In this document: positions 1 to 5,998 of the stretch, piece by piece
Layout: each line of letters starts with the position of its first letter
Position numbering within the stretch: position 1 is the stretch's first letter
DNA from: Acidobacteriaceae bacterium
GTDB lineage: Bacteria; Acidobacteriota; Terriglobia; Terriglobales; Acidobacteriaceae
Direction: 5' to 3'
DNA: 12,164 nt
Assembly: GCA_030040395.1 (NCBI GenBank)
Contig: JASHTU010000225.1
Location: 1-12,164, forward strand
The notes under the pieces: generated by a model
Seen by the model: the letters and a program-made list of their open reading frames with translations, nothing else
Told to the model about the DNA's origin: nothing
The model's database searches: none
Program-made: the position numbers and the translations under genes

Positions 1-56
1 CGGCCGCCATCCCCGGGCCGCCTGCTTTTTGCCCCTGCTTTGCGGCCCCTTCGCAG

Positions 57-71
57 CCAGGCTCTGCCTGG
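57..71. other. Perfect hairpin, 6-bp stem and 3-nt loop
   Basis: CCAGGC and GCCTGG pair perfectly around a TCT loop. There is no T-run on either side, so it is not a textbook intrinsic terminator. It could be part of the extragenic repeat block or the tail of a transcript entering from the left. Confidence 0.5.
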
Positions 72-112
72 GGTGGCGCCGAAAGCGGGGCAAAACGCCC
101 GAAAAAGGGCCG

Positions 113-171
113 TAAGTCCTTATTATTGGGGATTTTAGAATCTAACTCCTTTATTATCAAGAATTTAGACC
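113..171. repeat. Degenerate tandem repeat, two copies of about 30 nt
   Basis: Two adjacent units starting TAAGTCCTTATTATT (113) and TAACTCCTTTATTAT (143) share the core TAA-S-TCCTT-TATTAT and end in GAxTTTAGA-like sequence. The match needs one single-base gap and several substitutions. The unit is AT-rich in a GC-rich neighbourhood. Function unknown. Confidence 0.55.
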
Positions 172-220
172 CAGTACTCATTAGTACAAGTGATTGCAAA
201 CAAACCACTTAACCACAAAA

Positions 221-243
221 GGGGTAGGGGGTAGGGGGAGGGG
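221..243 (+). other. G-quadruplex motif
   Basis: Four G-runs of 4, 5, 5 and 4 bases are separated by loops TA, TA and A. This fits the canonical intramolecular G-quadruplex pattern with up to four tetrads and very short loops. It lies about 100 bp beyond the stop of the minus-strand aldose epimerase gene, so the transcript of that gene would carry the C-rich strand. It could affect replication or transcription from the plus strand; no function is shown. Confidence 0.65.
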
Positions 244-342
244 TAACTGAAAAGTAAATGGCCAGACGCATGGACTGTCATGCCGATCGCCCTGGAGCCT
301 CGCCTTTCATAGCTTGAACGCTCCGGACCGGAAAGGCGGTTC

Positions 343-1425
343 TCAGAACCCGCTCGGGATAATCCAAAAGCTTTCCTCCCAGCTTTGGCCTGGAGGGATG
401 TACTGCAGCCCTTTGAACTTTCCCTCTTGTTCCAGGTTCAATGCGTCCGTAATCGAGGCCATGGGTTCAAAACAGATAAAGTTCGGATCCTGCGGCGGCC
501 GTCCCGGTATTGGAGGGATAGTCTCCGGATTGGGCGAATAGATCACAGCGGCTTGAAACTTGGGGCCGAATTCGATGGAGACCTTCTGATGCTTTCCTGT
601 AACCGAGAAAACCGCCCGTCCCTGGTCGTTCCGGATCAGTTCGCCGAAAACGTCATCCAGGTTGTACTGCCTGAGTGGCGCCGCATCCGGGTCCTTGAAT
701 TCATTCGTGATCGGCTCGGTGGCCCCGGTGGGAATCTTATCGGGCTGGAGCAGATAATGGGTCCTCGCGCTTATGTGGATGATCCAGTCCGCGCGCGTGG
801 AATCGGTAAGCTGCAGATAGGGGTGAAAGCCAATGGCGACGGGCATGGGATCGGTGCTGAGGTTGTCGAGTTTTATCTGCACCTCCAGAACGCCATCGTG
901 CAGGCGCTGCGTCATCTCGATGATGTGCGCAAAGGGAAACTGCGCCATCCAGTCCGGATGCCGGTAAAACTCAAGCCGCGAAGTCAGCCACGCCGACTGC
1001 TTGTCGGCCTTAAGCTCTTCGACCTGCCACTCTGAGGTCCGGGTAAGAAAGCCGTGAATGGGTATTGCGCCACGGACGTTTCCCAGCGTCATGTTGAAGA
1101 CGTACTTTTTCCCGTTGGCGTAAAAAGCCTGTTGGTCGAGTCGGTTGGCCCACGGCGCCAGTAAAGGGATGCCCGCCAGGCCCGCATGATCCTTGAAGGC
1201 TTCCAACGAAGGGTACGGGAAGTGAATCACATCCTGTCCCCGCACCTTCATGGAGAAAACAATGTCACCTACATCGGGAACGATGGACACGACGGTTTGA
1301 TGGCGTTCGTCGGTAAGCCTTACCACTTGGCCGTCCCGCACCGCCTTGTATTGGGCGCCCGCGAGAAGAGGGAATGCACAAAATCCAATGAGAATGGCTC
1401 CTTGCAGATAAAGCTTCCGAACCAT
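343..1425 (-). CDS. galM: Secreted aldose 1-epimerase (galactose mutarotase family)
   Basis: This 360-residue protein should interconvert the alpha and beta anomers of an aldose. Residues 1-24 form a signal peptide (basic start, hydrophobic core, AGA before Gln25), so it probably acts in the periplasm, unlike cytoplasmic GalM of the Leloir pathway. Family landmarks are present in order: the substrate-binding Asn-Arg of PWANR (94-95), His124 in IPIHGF, His201 in GFHPY, and the catalytic Glu320 in ICFEP near the C terminus. The length is normal for the family. The start ATG has GGAG only three bases upstream, a short spacing, but the signal peptide begins right there. Upstream lie a GC-rich hairpin (1465-1493) and the intron relic, so its promoter is unclear; it may be read from the promoter of the broken gene at 2090. 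The sugar acted on cannot be deduced. Confidence 0.88.
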   Translation of the reverse strand: MVRKLYLQGAILIGFCAFPLLAGAQYKAVRDGQVVRLTDERHQTVVSIVPDVGDIVFSMKVRGQDVIHFPYPSLEAFKDHAGLAGIPLLAPWANRLDQQAFYANGKKYVFNMTLGNVRGAIPIHGFLTRTSEWQVEELKADKQSAWLTSRLEFYRHPDWMAQFPFAHIIEMTQRLHDGVLEVQIKLDNLSTDPMPVAIGFHPYLQLTDSTRADWIIHISARTHYLLQPDKIPTGATEPITNEFKDPDAAPLRQYNLDDVFGELIRNDQGRAVFSVTGKHQKVSIEFGPKFQAAVIYSPNPETIPPIPGRPPQDPNFICFEPMASITDALNLEQEGKFKGLQYIPPGQSWEESFWIIPSGF

Positions 1426-1464
1426 GGACTCCTCTTGAGGATGAATTTCCGCTGTGGATGGGAA

Positions 1465-1493
1465 CCGGCGCCCGGCGCTCCGCCCGGCGCCGG
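1465..1493 (-). other. Strong GC-rich hairpin in the leader of the aldose epimerase gene
   Basis: CCGGCGCC (1465-1472) pairs with GGCGCCGG (1486-1493). A C/C mismatch, then GGC/GCC and a 5-nt loop continue the stem inward. It lies 40 bp before the epimerase start and 12 bp beyond the 3' end of the intron relic. It could be an old terminator of the broken upstream gene or an attenuating leader structure. There is no T-run after it on either strand. Confidence 0.55.
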
Positions 1494-1505
1494 ACGCAAT
1501 TCGAG

Positions 1506-1718
1506 GTTAAGTAGCCCCCAGGAGTCTCACCCGGAGGCCCACCCAGAACCGTACCTGAGCCTCTCGAATTATACGGCTCCAGTGGTGGAAACTACGCACC
1601 GCTGGCGTTCCCACAGCGCCAGCAGATCTGGCTGCCGGCCCACTAACCGACTCTCCCAGGATCAGACCCCCTGTTATGCCGGGTGCCGCTCCACCCGTAA
1701 ACAGGTTTCGTGGCGCAC
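1506..1718 (-). mobile_element. Internally deleted group II intron relic (5' end plus domains V-VI)
   Basis: Read on the minus strand, the segment begins GTGCGCC, the conserved 5' end of group II introns. Next comes a nested stem typical of domain I: CCTGTT/AACAGG (1700-1705 with 1670-1675) enclosing CGGGTG/CACCCG (1692-1697 with 1680-1685). At 1579-1546 is a 34-nt domain V: GAGCCGTAT pairs with GTACGGTTC, there is an AGC triad, a GAGA (GNRA) loop and a 2-nt AG bulge. Domain VI follows with an unpaired A (opposite base 1512) seven bases before the 3' end ...TTAAC. Total length is about 213 nt, against roughly 2-2.5 kb for introns encoding a reverse transcriptase. That gene, most of domain I and domains II-IV are missing. 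The upper stem of domain V has two mismatches, suggesting decay. Splicing is very unlikely. Exact ends are inferred from the motifs. Confidence 0.75.
1546..1579 (-). ncRNA. Group II intron domain V hairpin
   Basis: This is the catalytic hairpin of the intron relic and has the canonical length of 34 nt. The lower stem has nine pairs (two are G-U) and the loop is GAGA. The upper stem, AATTC against GGCTC, contains A/C and U/C mismatches that an active ribozyme would not normally tolerate. It is the strongest single piece of evidence for the intron assignment. Confidence 0.75.
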
Positions 1719-1726
1719 TCAAAAAG

Positions 1727-2090
1727 TCAACTTGAGGGCAAATTGAACTTGCAGGCTTCATTGTCAAGAACGCTCCAGGTCGCATCCTGATGAAAGACGA
1801 CTGCAATGCGCCGCTGGTTTTTTCGCGACGCCATACTTGGCCAGTGTATTAACAAAGCGTGCGACCCCGACGAGTCCCGGCTTCACTTTGTCAGGAGCCG
1901 GAGCGCCCTTGCTGAGATCGAAGACGACCTTATAGGTCATATTCGGATCAGGCAGTTCGTTTGCGTCGGGCACATTGTTAGCCGCCGGGTAAGCGGGCGC
2001 CGGCATGGATTGCGCTTGGGCGAGCGCGGGGCCGAAGACTCCCATCGAGAGAGCCAACGCGATCGTGCTACTCAATAGCTTTGTCATCAT
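1727..2090 (-). pseudogene. Broken secreted DsrE/DsrF-like protein gene
   Basis: The first frame encodes a signal peptide (residues 1-25, ALA before Gln) and a domain start, YKVVFDLSKG...VARFVNTLAKYGVAK, then runs out of frame at an A6 tract (minus strand, near 1818-1823) and stops at 1764. Skipping one A continues the homology in another frame: RRIAVVFHQDATWSVLDNEA, the typical second strand of DsrE-like proteins, ending at a stop at 1727-1729. The two pieces join into one sensible protein, so a one-base frameshift is well supported. Even then about half of the DsrE fold, including the usual second half after the DNEA region, is missing; the intron relic begins eight bases beyond this stop. 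Intact relatives are small secreted proteins of uncertain role, often linked to sulfur metabolism. The start could be either of two adjacent ATGs (2090 or 2087); a GGGG-rich weak RBS precedes them. A sequencing error in the A-run could explain the frameshift but not the truncation. Confidence 0.7.
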
Positions 2091-2147
2091 TTCCGCCCCA
2101 AAGGCCCCTTTTGCGCGAAGCCATATCCTCTTTTGACCTTTTCATTC

Positions 2148-2175
2148 TGTATATTATTTACGCGATTGTCTTCAA
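2148..2175 (-). promoter_or_regulatory. Candidate sigma70 promoter of the broken DsrE-like gene
   Basis: On the minus strand, TTGAAG (2170-2175) and TATACA (2148-2153) are separated by 16 bp in an AT-rich patch, and the start codon lies about 60 bp downstream. Each box matches the consensus at four of six positions. It is the only promoter-like sequence I see upstream of the minus-strand genes at 343-2090. Confidence 0.4.
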
Positions 2176-2503
2176 TGGAAGGCGGTCGCCGATTTCTGTT
2201 CGGCGCGGAATGCGTGGCGCCCGTCGCGTCCGCCGCTCCTCGCCAGAGACAACTTCAATGCGAAGCCAACTTCCCCGGGGTTCCTGCGCATGTTCTCTCT
2301 CAGGCACGAAGAACCGGACCATCCCCGATCGAGCTCGACATGACGCCCACCGGAAAGATCGCCGGTCACAACCCGCAATGACTTCAGCGAAACGTTCGAA
2401 ACGCGGGCAAAACAGGCGGGAGATGAAAGATTGAGGCGATAGGCTTGCCGGCGACCTGCGTGCTGACTGCAAACCCGCCTCAGAAGGCACAGGGAACCGC
2501 CCG
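2176..2503. other. Intergenic stretch, no gene recognised
   Basis: About 330 bp between the regulator stop and the promoter of the broken DsrE-like gene. Frames are open on both strands, but their translations are arginine/serine-rich and show no domain, signal peptide or good RBS, so I take them as chance. No clear terminator hairpin follows the regulator. Confidence 0.5.
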
Positions 2504-3190
2504 TTACGTCTCTTGTTTTGCGTTTGCCGCGAGACTCGAGAACTGCTCAGGATCGTCGTAGCCGATCTTGAGATGACCGAGTAAAGCCTGCTCAGGGGAA
2601 AGGTCCGACCGACCTTCAATTACCTCTAGAAGAGTCCGGTGGTGTCCCAGAATCCAGCGCAGATGCTCATCTTCGATCGCTCCCAAGGCGCGATGGGCAA
2701 ACAGAACCGTACACAGGGAATTAAGGGTCTTCTCAAGATATTCGTTGCCGGCGGATCGCCAGATCGTACGGTGAAACTCAAGATCGAGCTGCGCCGATTC
2801 CCAGGGGGAACTGGCGCTTGAGACCTCCATTTTCGCGATCAGGCCGCTAAGATGCCGCGCCAGTTCCGGCGTGCACTGGGCCCGGCAAAGTTTGATTGCC
2901 TCCGACTCCAAAACCAGCCGTATGCTGGTAACCTGTTTGGTTTCCTCGGCGCTGAGGCTGTTCACAAACATTCCCCGCCGGGGCTGGTTGATGACGAGCC
3001 CCTGCTCCTCGAGGCGCATGAGCGCCTCGCGAATGAGAATTCGGCCGGACTTGAATTTTCGCGCCAGGCTAGTTTCATTCAGCCGATCGCCGGGCTTGAA
3101 TCTCTGTGCGAGAATGGCTTCGCGGATCTTCCCCGCCAGGCTCGATCCTTGAGAAATCCTGGACTCGGATGTCGCTGGCGCATTGGACAT
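2504..3190 (-). CDS. GntR-family transcription regulator, FCD (FadR) subfamily
   Basis: This 228-residue protein has an N-terminal winged helix (about 18-78) and an all-helical FCD ligand domain (about 85-215). FCD landmarks are visible: Asp136 and His140 in DLEFH, His183/184 in GHHRTLL, and His206 in LGHLKIGY, the usual D/H/H/H metal-binding set, so an organic-acid ligand bound through a metal is likely. The recognition segment reads SGRILIREAL where relatives, including the paralogue at 8397, have SRxPVREAL, so DNA specificity may differ. GGAG lies seven bases before the ATG. It is divergent from the ThuA pair, with about 325 bp between, which makes that pair the obvious candidate target. 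Regulator identity is firm; effector and target are inferred. Confidence 0.88.
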   Translation of the reverse strand: MSNAPATSESRISQGSSLAGKIREAILAQRFKPGDRLNETSLARKFKSGRILIREALMRLEEQGLVINQPRRGMFVNSLSAEETKQVTSIRLVLESEAIKLCRAQCTPELARHLSGLIAKMEVSSASSPWESAQLDLEFHRTIWRSAGNEYLEKTLNSLCTVLFAHRALGAIEDEHLRWILGHHRTLLEVIEGRSDLSPEQALLGHLKIGYDDPEQFSSLAANAKQET

Positions 3191-3515
3191 GAGCTCACTC
3201 CAGGCCCCGAGCGGGGTGCGGCGAAAAGCCGAACCGAAAAACCGCTTGGGTTCTCAACGTATTCTATCTCGCCCCTAAGGCTCGCCTGATCGATGGGGAG
3301 CCGTGGAAGCTCATTCAGAGCACAAGAACCCGAGGTAACGGTGGATGACTAGTTGACAGCCCAAATCTGAATTTAGTATACAGGACTGCGCGCTTGTGAG
3401 ATTATCCCATTCACGCTCCAGGGTGGGAGACCGTCACGTGCCCTAGCCCGTCGCGGACGCGAATCATAACCAAGGTTTGAGAAGCGGAGGCGCAATTTGA
3501 ACCAGGAGATCTCCC
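3191..3515. other. Divergent regulatory region between the regulator and the ThuA genes
   Basis: No gene is seen in these 325 bp. They hold a good plus-strand promoter (3353-3382) with a GTATAC palindrome at 3376-3381, a CGGC-GAAAA-GCCG hairpin in the regulator leader near 3222, and an RBS for the ThuA gene at 3503-3509. The octamer GTATTCTA at 3259 recurs at 8276 in the promoter of the second FCD regulator, a possible shared half-site. Confidence 0.5.
3353..3382 (+). promoter_or_regulatory. Sigma70 promoter for the ThuA pair
   Basis: A perfect -35 TTGACA (3353-3358) is followed, after 18 bp, by TATACA (3377-3382). Overlapping the -10 is GTATAC (3376-3381), a palindrome also found within the TGTATACA box at 9307. 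The start codon of the first ThuA gene is about 130 bp downstream, leaving a long leader. Confidence 0.6.
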
Positions 3516-4577
3516 GTGACAGTCGGAGGAAATTTTCAAGAGGCGGCAGACGCGGTTCGATCTCCCGCGGTGGCGTTTCCCAAAACAACCGGCGGGAGGA
3601 AGACTCCCAAGCCGCCCGCCCTCCATCGCTTTGCGATGCTTCTGGGCGTCCTGCCGACGCTTTGGTTGTTGCACGCGCTCACGGCGCGGGCCGACGCTCA
3701 GCCGGGAAACACGGCCGGCGCAAACGTGGTCAACGGGGAAAGCCCGCAGGCGCCGCGGGCGCAGGGGCAAAACCCCAATGGCATGCATATATACCTCTGG
3801 GCGGGGTTGAAATCTCACGGCCCAGGTGAGCACGATTATCCGCAGTTTCTCGCCGACTGGAGCAAAGTCCTGACCGAGCATGGAGCTGTCGTCGACGGCG
3901 CTCTCCATGCTCCCTACGCGGCCGATCTGGAACACACCGACGTCATCGTCCTCTTCAAGGGCGACGCCGGCTACCTCAGCGATAGCGAAAAAGCCGTGCT
4001 CGAGACATATGTCAAACGCGGCGGCGGCATTGTCAGCCTTCACGACTCCTTGTGCGGCCCCGATCCAGCTTATTTCGCGACGCTAGTGGGCGGTGCGAAG
4101 AAGCATGGCCAAGTGAACTACACTTTGGGCGCGCCCCTTGCCTACACCATTGTCGACCCTTCGGATCCCATCATGAAGGAGATGTCGGACATCACGATTT
4201 TCGATGAAGCATTCTACGAGATGACCTGGGCAAAGGAGCCTGGCATCCATGCACTGGCGACCGTGAAGATTCCGGATACGCCGGTGGTCGCCAAGTACTC
4301 TCCCGAGTTTGCGGGTAAAGTTGTGCCCCAGATCTGGACCTATGTGCACACGCTTCCCGGCGGACAGCCGGCGCGCGCGTTCGTGTGGATGCAGGGGCAT
4401 ACCTATACGAATTTCGATAATTACCAAATTCAGCGAATGCTCTTGCGGGGCATTGCGTGGGCGGGGAAACAACCCGTCGACTCGCTGGTGGACTACGTGC
4501 CGCCTCCGCGTCCGATGCGCTTGGGCCAAGGGGCCTTCCCCGGCTCAAACTCAGGAGAACCCGCGGGCCGTCCGTAA
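3516..4577 (+). CDS. Secreted ThuA-domain protein, first of a tandem pair
   Basis: This 353-residue protein has a hydrophobic export segment (about 41-57) ending in ADA before Gln62. A ThuA domain follows (about 88-330), a class-I glutamine-amidotransferase-like fold that lacks known amidotransferase activity. Landmarks are NGMHIYLW at the first strand, the HxxGEHDYPQ segment (101-110), TDVIVLFKGD, and the GGGIVSLHDSL turn with His176. ThuA was named for trehalose utilisation, and its relatives often sit in carbohydrate loci; the chemistry is not settled. GTG is chosen as start because AGGAGAT lies seven bases upstream and the paralogue begins the same way. This gives an unusually long 40-residue run before the hydrophobic core; the next Met (41) has no RBS. 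The gene is 46 bp from its paralogue and probably cotranscribed with it. Confidence 0.82.
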   Translation: MTVGGNFQEAADAVRSPAVAFPKTTGGRKTPKPPALHRFAMLLGVLPTLWLLHALTARADAQPGNTAGANVVNGESPQAPRAQGQNPNGMHIYLWAGLKSHGPGEHDYPQFLADWSKVLTEHGAVVDGALHAPYAADLEHTDVIVLFKGDAGYLSDSEKAVLETYVKRGGGIVSLHDSLCGPDPAYFATLVGGAKKHGQVNYTLGAPLAYTIVDPSDPIMKEMSDITIFDEAFYEMTWAKEPGIHALATVKIPDTPVVAKYSPEFAGKVVPQIWTYVHTLPGGQPARAFVWMQGHTYTNFDNYQIQRMLLRGIAWAGKQPVDSLVDYVPPPRPMRLGQGAFPGSNSGEPAGRP

Positions 4578-4623
4578 GCAGCTTTAACTAATGCGAACGT
4601 GGATATGACGAGGATAGCTATCA

Positions 4624-5682
4624 GTGACAATCGGAGGAGGTTTTCAAATAGCGGCAAACGCGTTTGGATTGCGCGCGACAGCGTTGCCGAATAGAACAGT
4701 CGCGACCAAAACTCCCAAAACCGGCATTCTCCAGCTCCTGGCGGCGCTTGGGGGCGTCGTGCTGGTTCTCTGCTTGCCGCCCGCCTCCATCCAGCAGGCC
4801 CACGCGCAGAGCAACCGGACTGTCGGCGAAAACGCAGTCAACGGAGAAAGTCCGGAAGCGCCGCGGCCGCAGGGCCAAAACTCCAACGGGATGCATATTT
4901 ACATCTGGGCCGGCTTAAAGTCACATCCTCCGGGGCGCCACGATTATCCCCAGTTTCTCGCCGACTGGAGCAAGCTGCTCACCGAGCATGGAGCTGTCGT
5001 TGACGGCGCTCTCCACGCCCCCAATGCGGCCGATCTGGAACACACCGACGTCATCATCATCTACAAGGGCGACGCAGGCTACCTCAGCGATAGCGAAAAA
5101 GCCGTGTTCGAGACATATGTCAAACGCGGTGGCGGCATTGTTAACCTTCACGATTCGCTGTGTGGACCCGATCCCGAGTATTTTGCGAGCCTCGTGGGCG
5201 CCGGGAAGAAGCACGGCGAGGTGAACTATACGAACCCCGCGCCCGTTGCCTACACGATCGTGGATAAATCGGATCCCATCATGCAGGGTATGTCGAATTT
5301 CACGATCATGGATGAAGCCTTCTACAAGATGACCTGGGCGAAGGATCCCGGCATCCATGTACTCGCGACCTCCGTGATCGTGGATTCAACGACTTTACCG
5401 GCTGTTGCCAAGCACGCCCCCGAGTACTTGGGCAAATCCGTGCCGCAGATCTGGACGTACGAGCACACCGTCCCCGGCGGCGTGCCCGCGCGCGCCTTTG
5501 TTTGGATGCAGGGGGACAACTACCAAAACTTCAGCAACTATCAGATCGAGCACATGTTGCTGCGCGGCATTGCCTGGGCGGGAAAGCAGCCGGTGGATTC
5601 GCTGGTGGACTACTTCCCGCCGCCGAGTCCACGGCGCTCCACGCAGTCTGCGCCAGGAATGCAGTCTCCGCCAGGGAATTGA
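4624..5682 (+). CDS. Secreted ThuA-domain protein, second of a tandem pair
   Basis: This 352-residue paralogue of the preceding gene aligns without gaps through about residue 240, then has a three-residue insertion (near DSTTLPAV). It has the same layout: hydrophobic export segment about 35-54, AHA before Gln62, and a ThuA domain with GGGIVNLHDSL. The C-terminal tail after DYFPPPSP is proline/serine-rich and unlike its partner. The GTG start follows AGGA by nine bases, and the first codons (GTGACA-TCGGAGGA) match those of the first copy, so the duplication includes the start region. Some 30-bp blocks are identical between the copies, while the N-terminal third is much more divergent. Role as for the first copy; whether the two act together or on different substrates is unknown. 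Confidence 0.82.
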   Translation: MTIGGGFQIAANAFGLRATALPNRTVATKTPKTGILQLLAALGGVVLVLCLPPASIQQAHAQSNRTVGENAVNGESPEAPRPQGQNSNGMHIYIWAGLKSHPPGRHDYPQFLADWSKLLTEHGAVVDGALHAPNAADLEHTDVIIIYKGDAGYLSDSEKAVFETYVKRGGGIVNLHDSLCGPDPEYFASLVGAGKKHGEVNYTNPAPVAYTIVDKSDPIMQGMSNFTIMDEAFYKMTWAKDPGIHVLATSVIVDSTTLPAVAKHAPEYLGKSVPQIWTYEHTVPGGVPARAFVWMQGDNYQNFSNYQIEHMLLRGIAWAGKQPVDSLVDYFPPPSPRRSTQSAPGMQSPPGN

Positions 5683-5998
5683 GGCGTTTTTATCGTGCCG
5701 CCGGGTGGCTCAGATGGCGGAGGACGGTGGTTTTTTGGTCGTGGCGCCGATTTCGCGCTCCATCGCGTCGCCATACGTCATTAGGAAGAACGCCATTCTC
5801 CTGCTTCAGGGCGGTTTCTCGATCAATCGAAGGTGGCGGATGGAGAAAAAATCGCATTTTGTCGCTGTTTCCCGCGGCGTATTTCAAAAATATTGTCAAG
5901 AGGCGTTCTTCAGTGGCTAAAGCTGCGCAAGTCACGGCTTTCGTATGGCAGGGCTGTAGCCGTGCCTTTCCACACCCATTCTTGAAACATGTTATAGG
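5683..5998. other. Convergent intergenic spacer without a recognised gene
   Basis: This 316-bp gap lies between the ThuA pair (plus) and the dehydrogenase (minus). Small frames are open on both strands, but none has an RBS or recognisable domain. The right third carries a palindromic repeat candidate (5917-5997). No T-tailed hairpin stands out, so transcription stop signals are unclear. Confidence 0.5.
5917..5997. repeat. Palindromic extragenic repeat candidate
   Basis: CACGGCT (5933-5939) and AGCCGTG (5958-5964) form a perfect 7-bp inverted repeat around an 18-nt loop. GGCTAAAGCTGCG lies before it and a TTGAAACATGTTATAGG tail after it. I recall near-identical sequence (GCTGAAGCCGTGCCTTTC type) scattered between genes in acidobacterial genomes; this is memory, not a search. 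Its place between two converging genes would suit a bidirectional stop signal. Confidence 0.45.

Larger units (their letters stand above)
1..342. other. Non-coding region rich in repeats and structure
   Basis: No credible gene is visible here. One plus-strand frame is open from base 1 to a stop near 139, but its proline/arginine-rich translation resembles no protein I know. The stretch contains a perfect 6-bp hairpin (CCAGGC-TCT-GCCTGG, 57-71), a degenerate tandem repeat (113-171), a small GTACT-CATT-AGTAC hairpin (174-187) and a G-quadruplex motif (221-243). Bases 113-220 are clearly more AT-rich than the genes around them. The combination resembles extragenic repeat blocks that I remember from acidobacterial genomes; that resemblance is from memory and unverified. 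Confidence 0.6.

Noticed and set aside
1186..1746. 186-codon plus-strand open frame
   Set aside because: It overlaps the epimerase N terminus and the intron relic antisense, and has low-complexity Ser/Arg/Pro content; better explained as antisense of real features.
1507..1806. 99-codon minus-strand open frame across the intron relic
   Set aside because: It runs through the domain V-VI hairpins and the out-of-frame part of the broken DsrE-like gene. It has no RBS, and its translation shows no domain.
1806..1830. Programmed ribosomal frameshift at the A6 run
   Set aside because: The shift needed is +1 and the 0-frame phasing does not match the classical A-AAA-AAC heptamer used for -1 shifting. 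The downstream product would still be truncated, so decay is the simpler reading.
5690..5935. Small minus-strand open frame (81 codons) in the convergent spacer
   Set aside because: It overlaps no known gene, so it could be real, but its translation has no recognisable domain, no RBS is evident, and a plus-strand frame is equally open.
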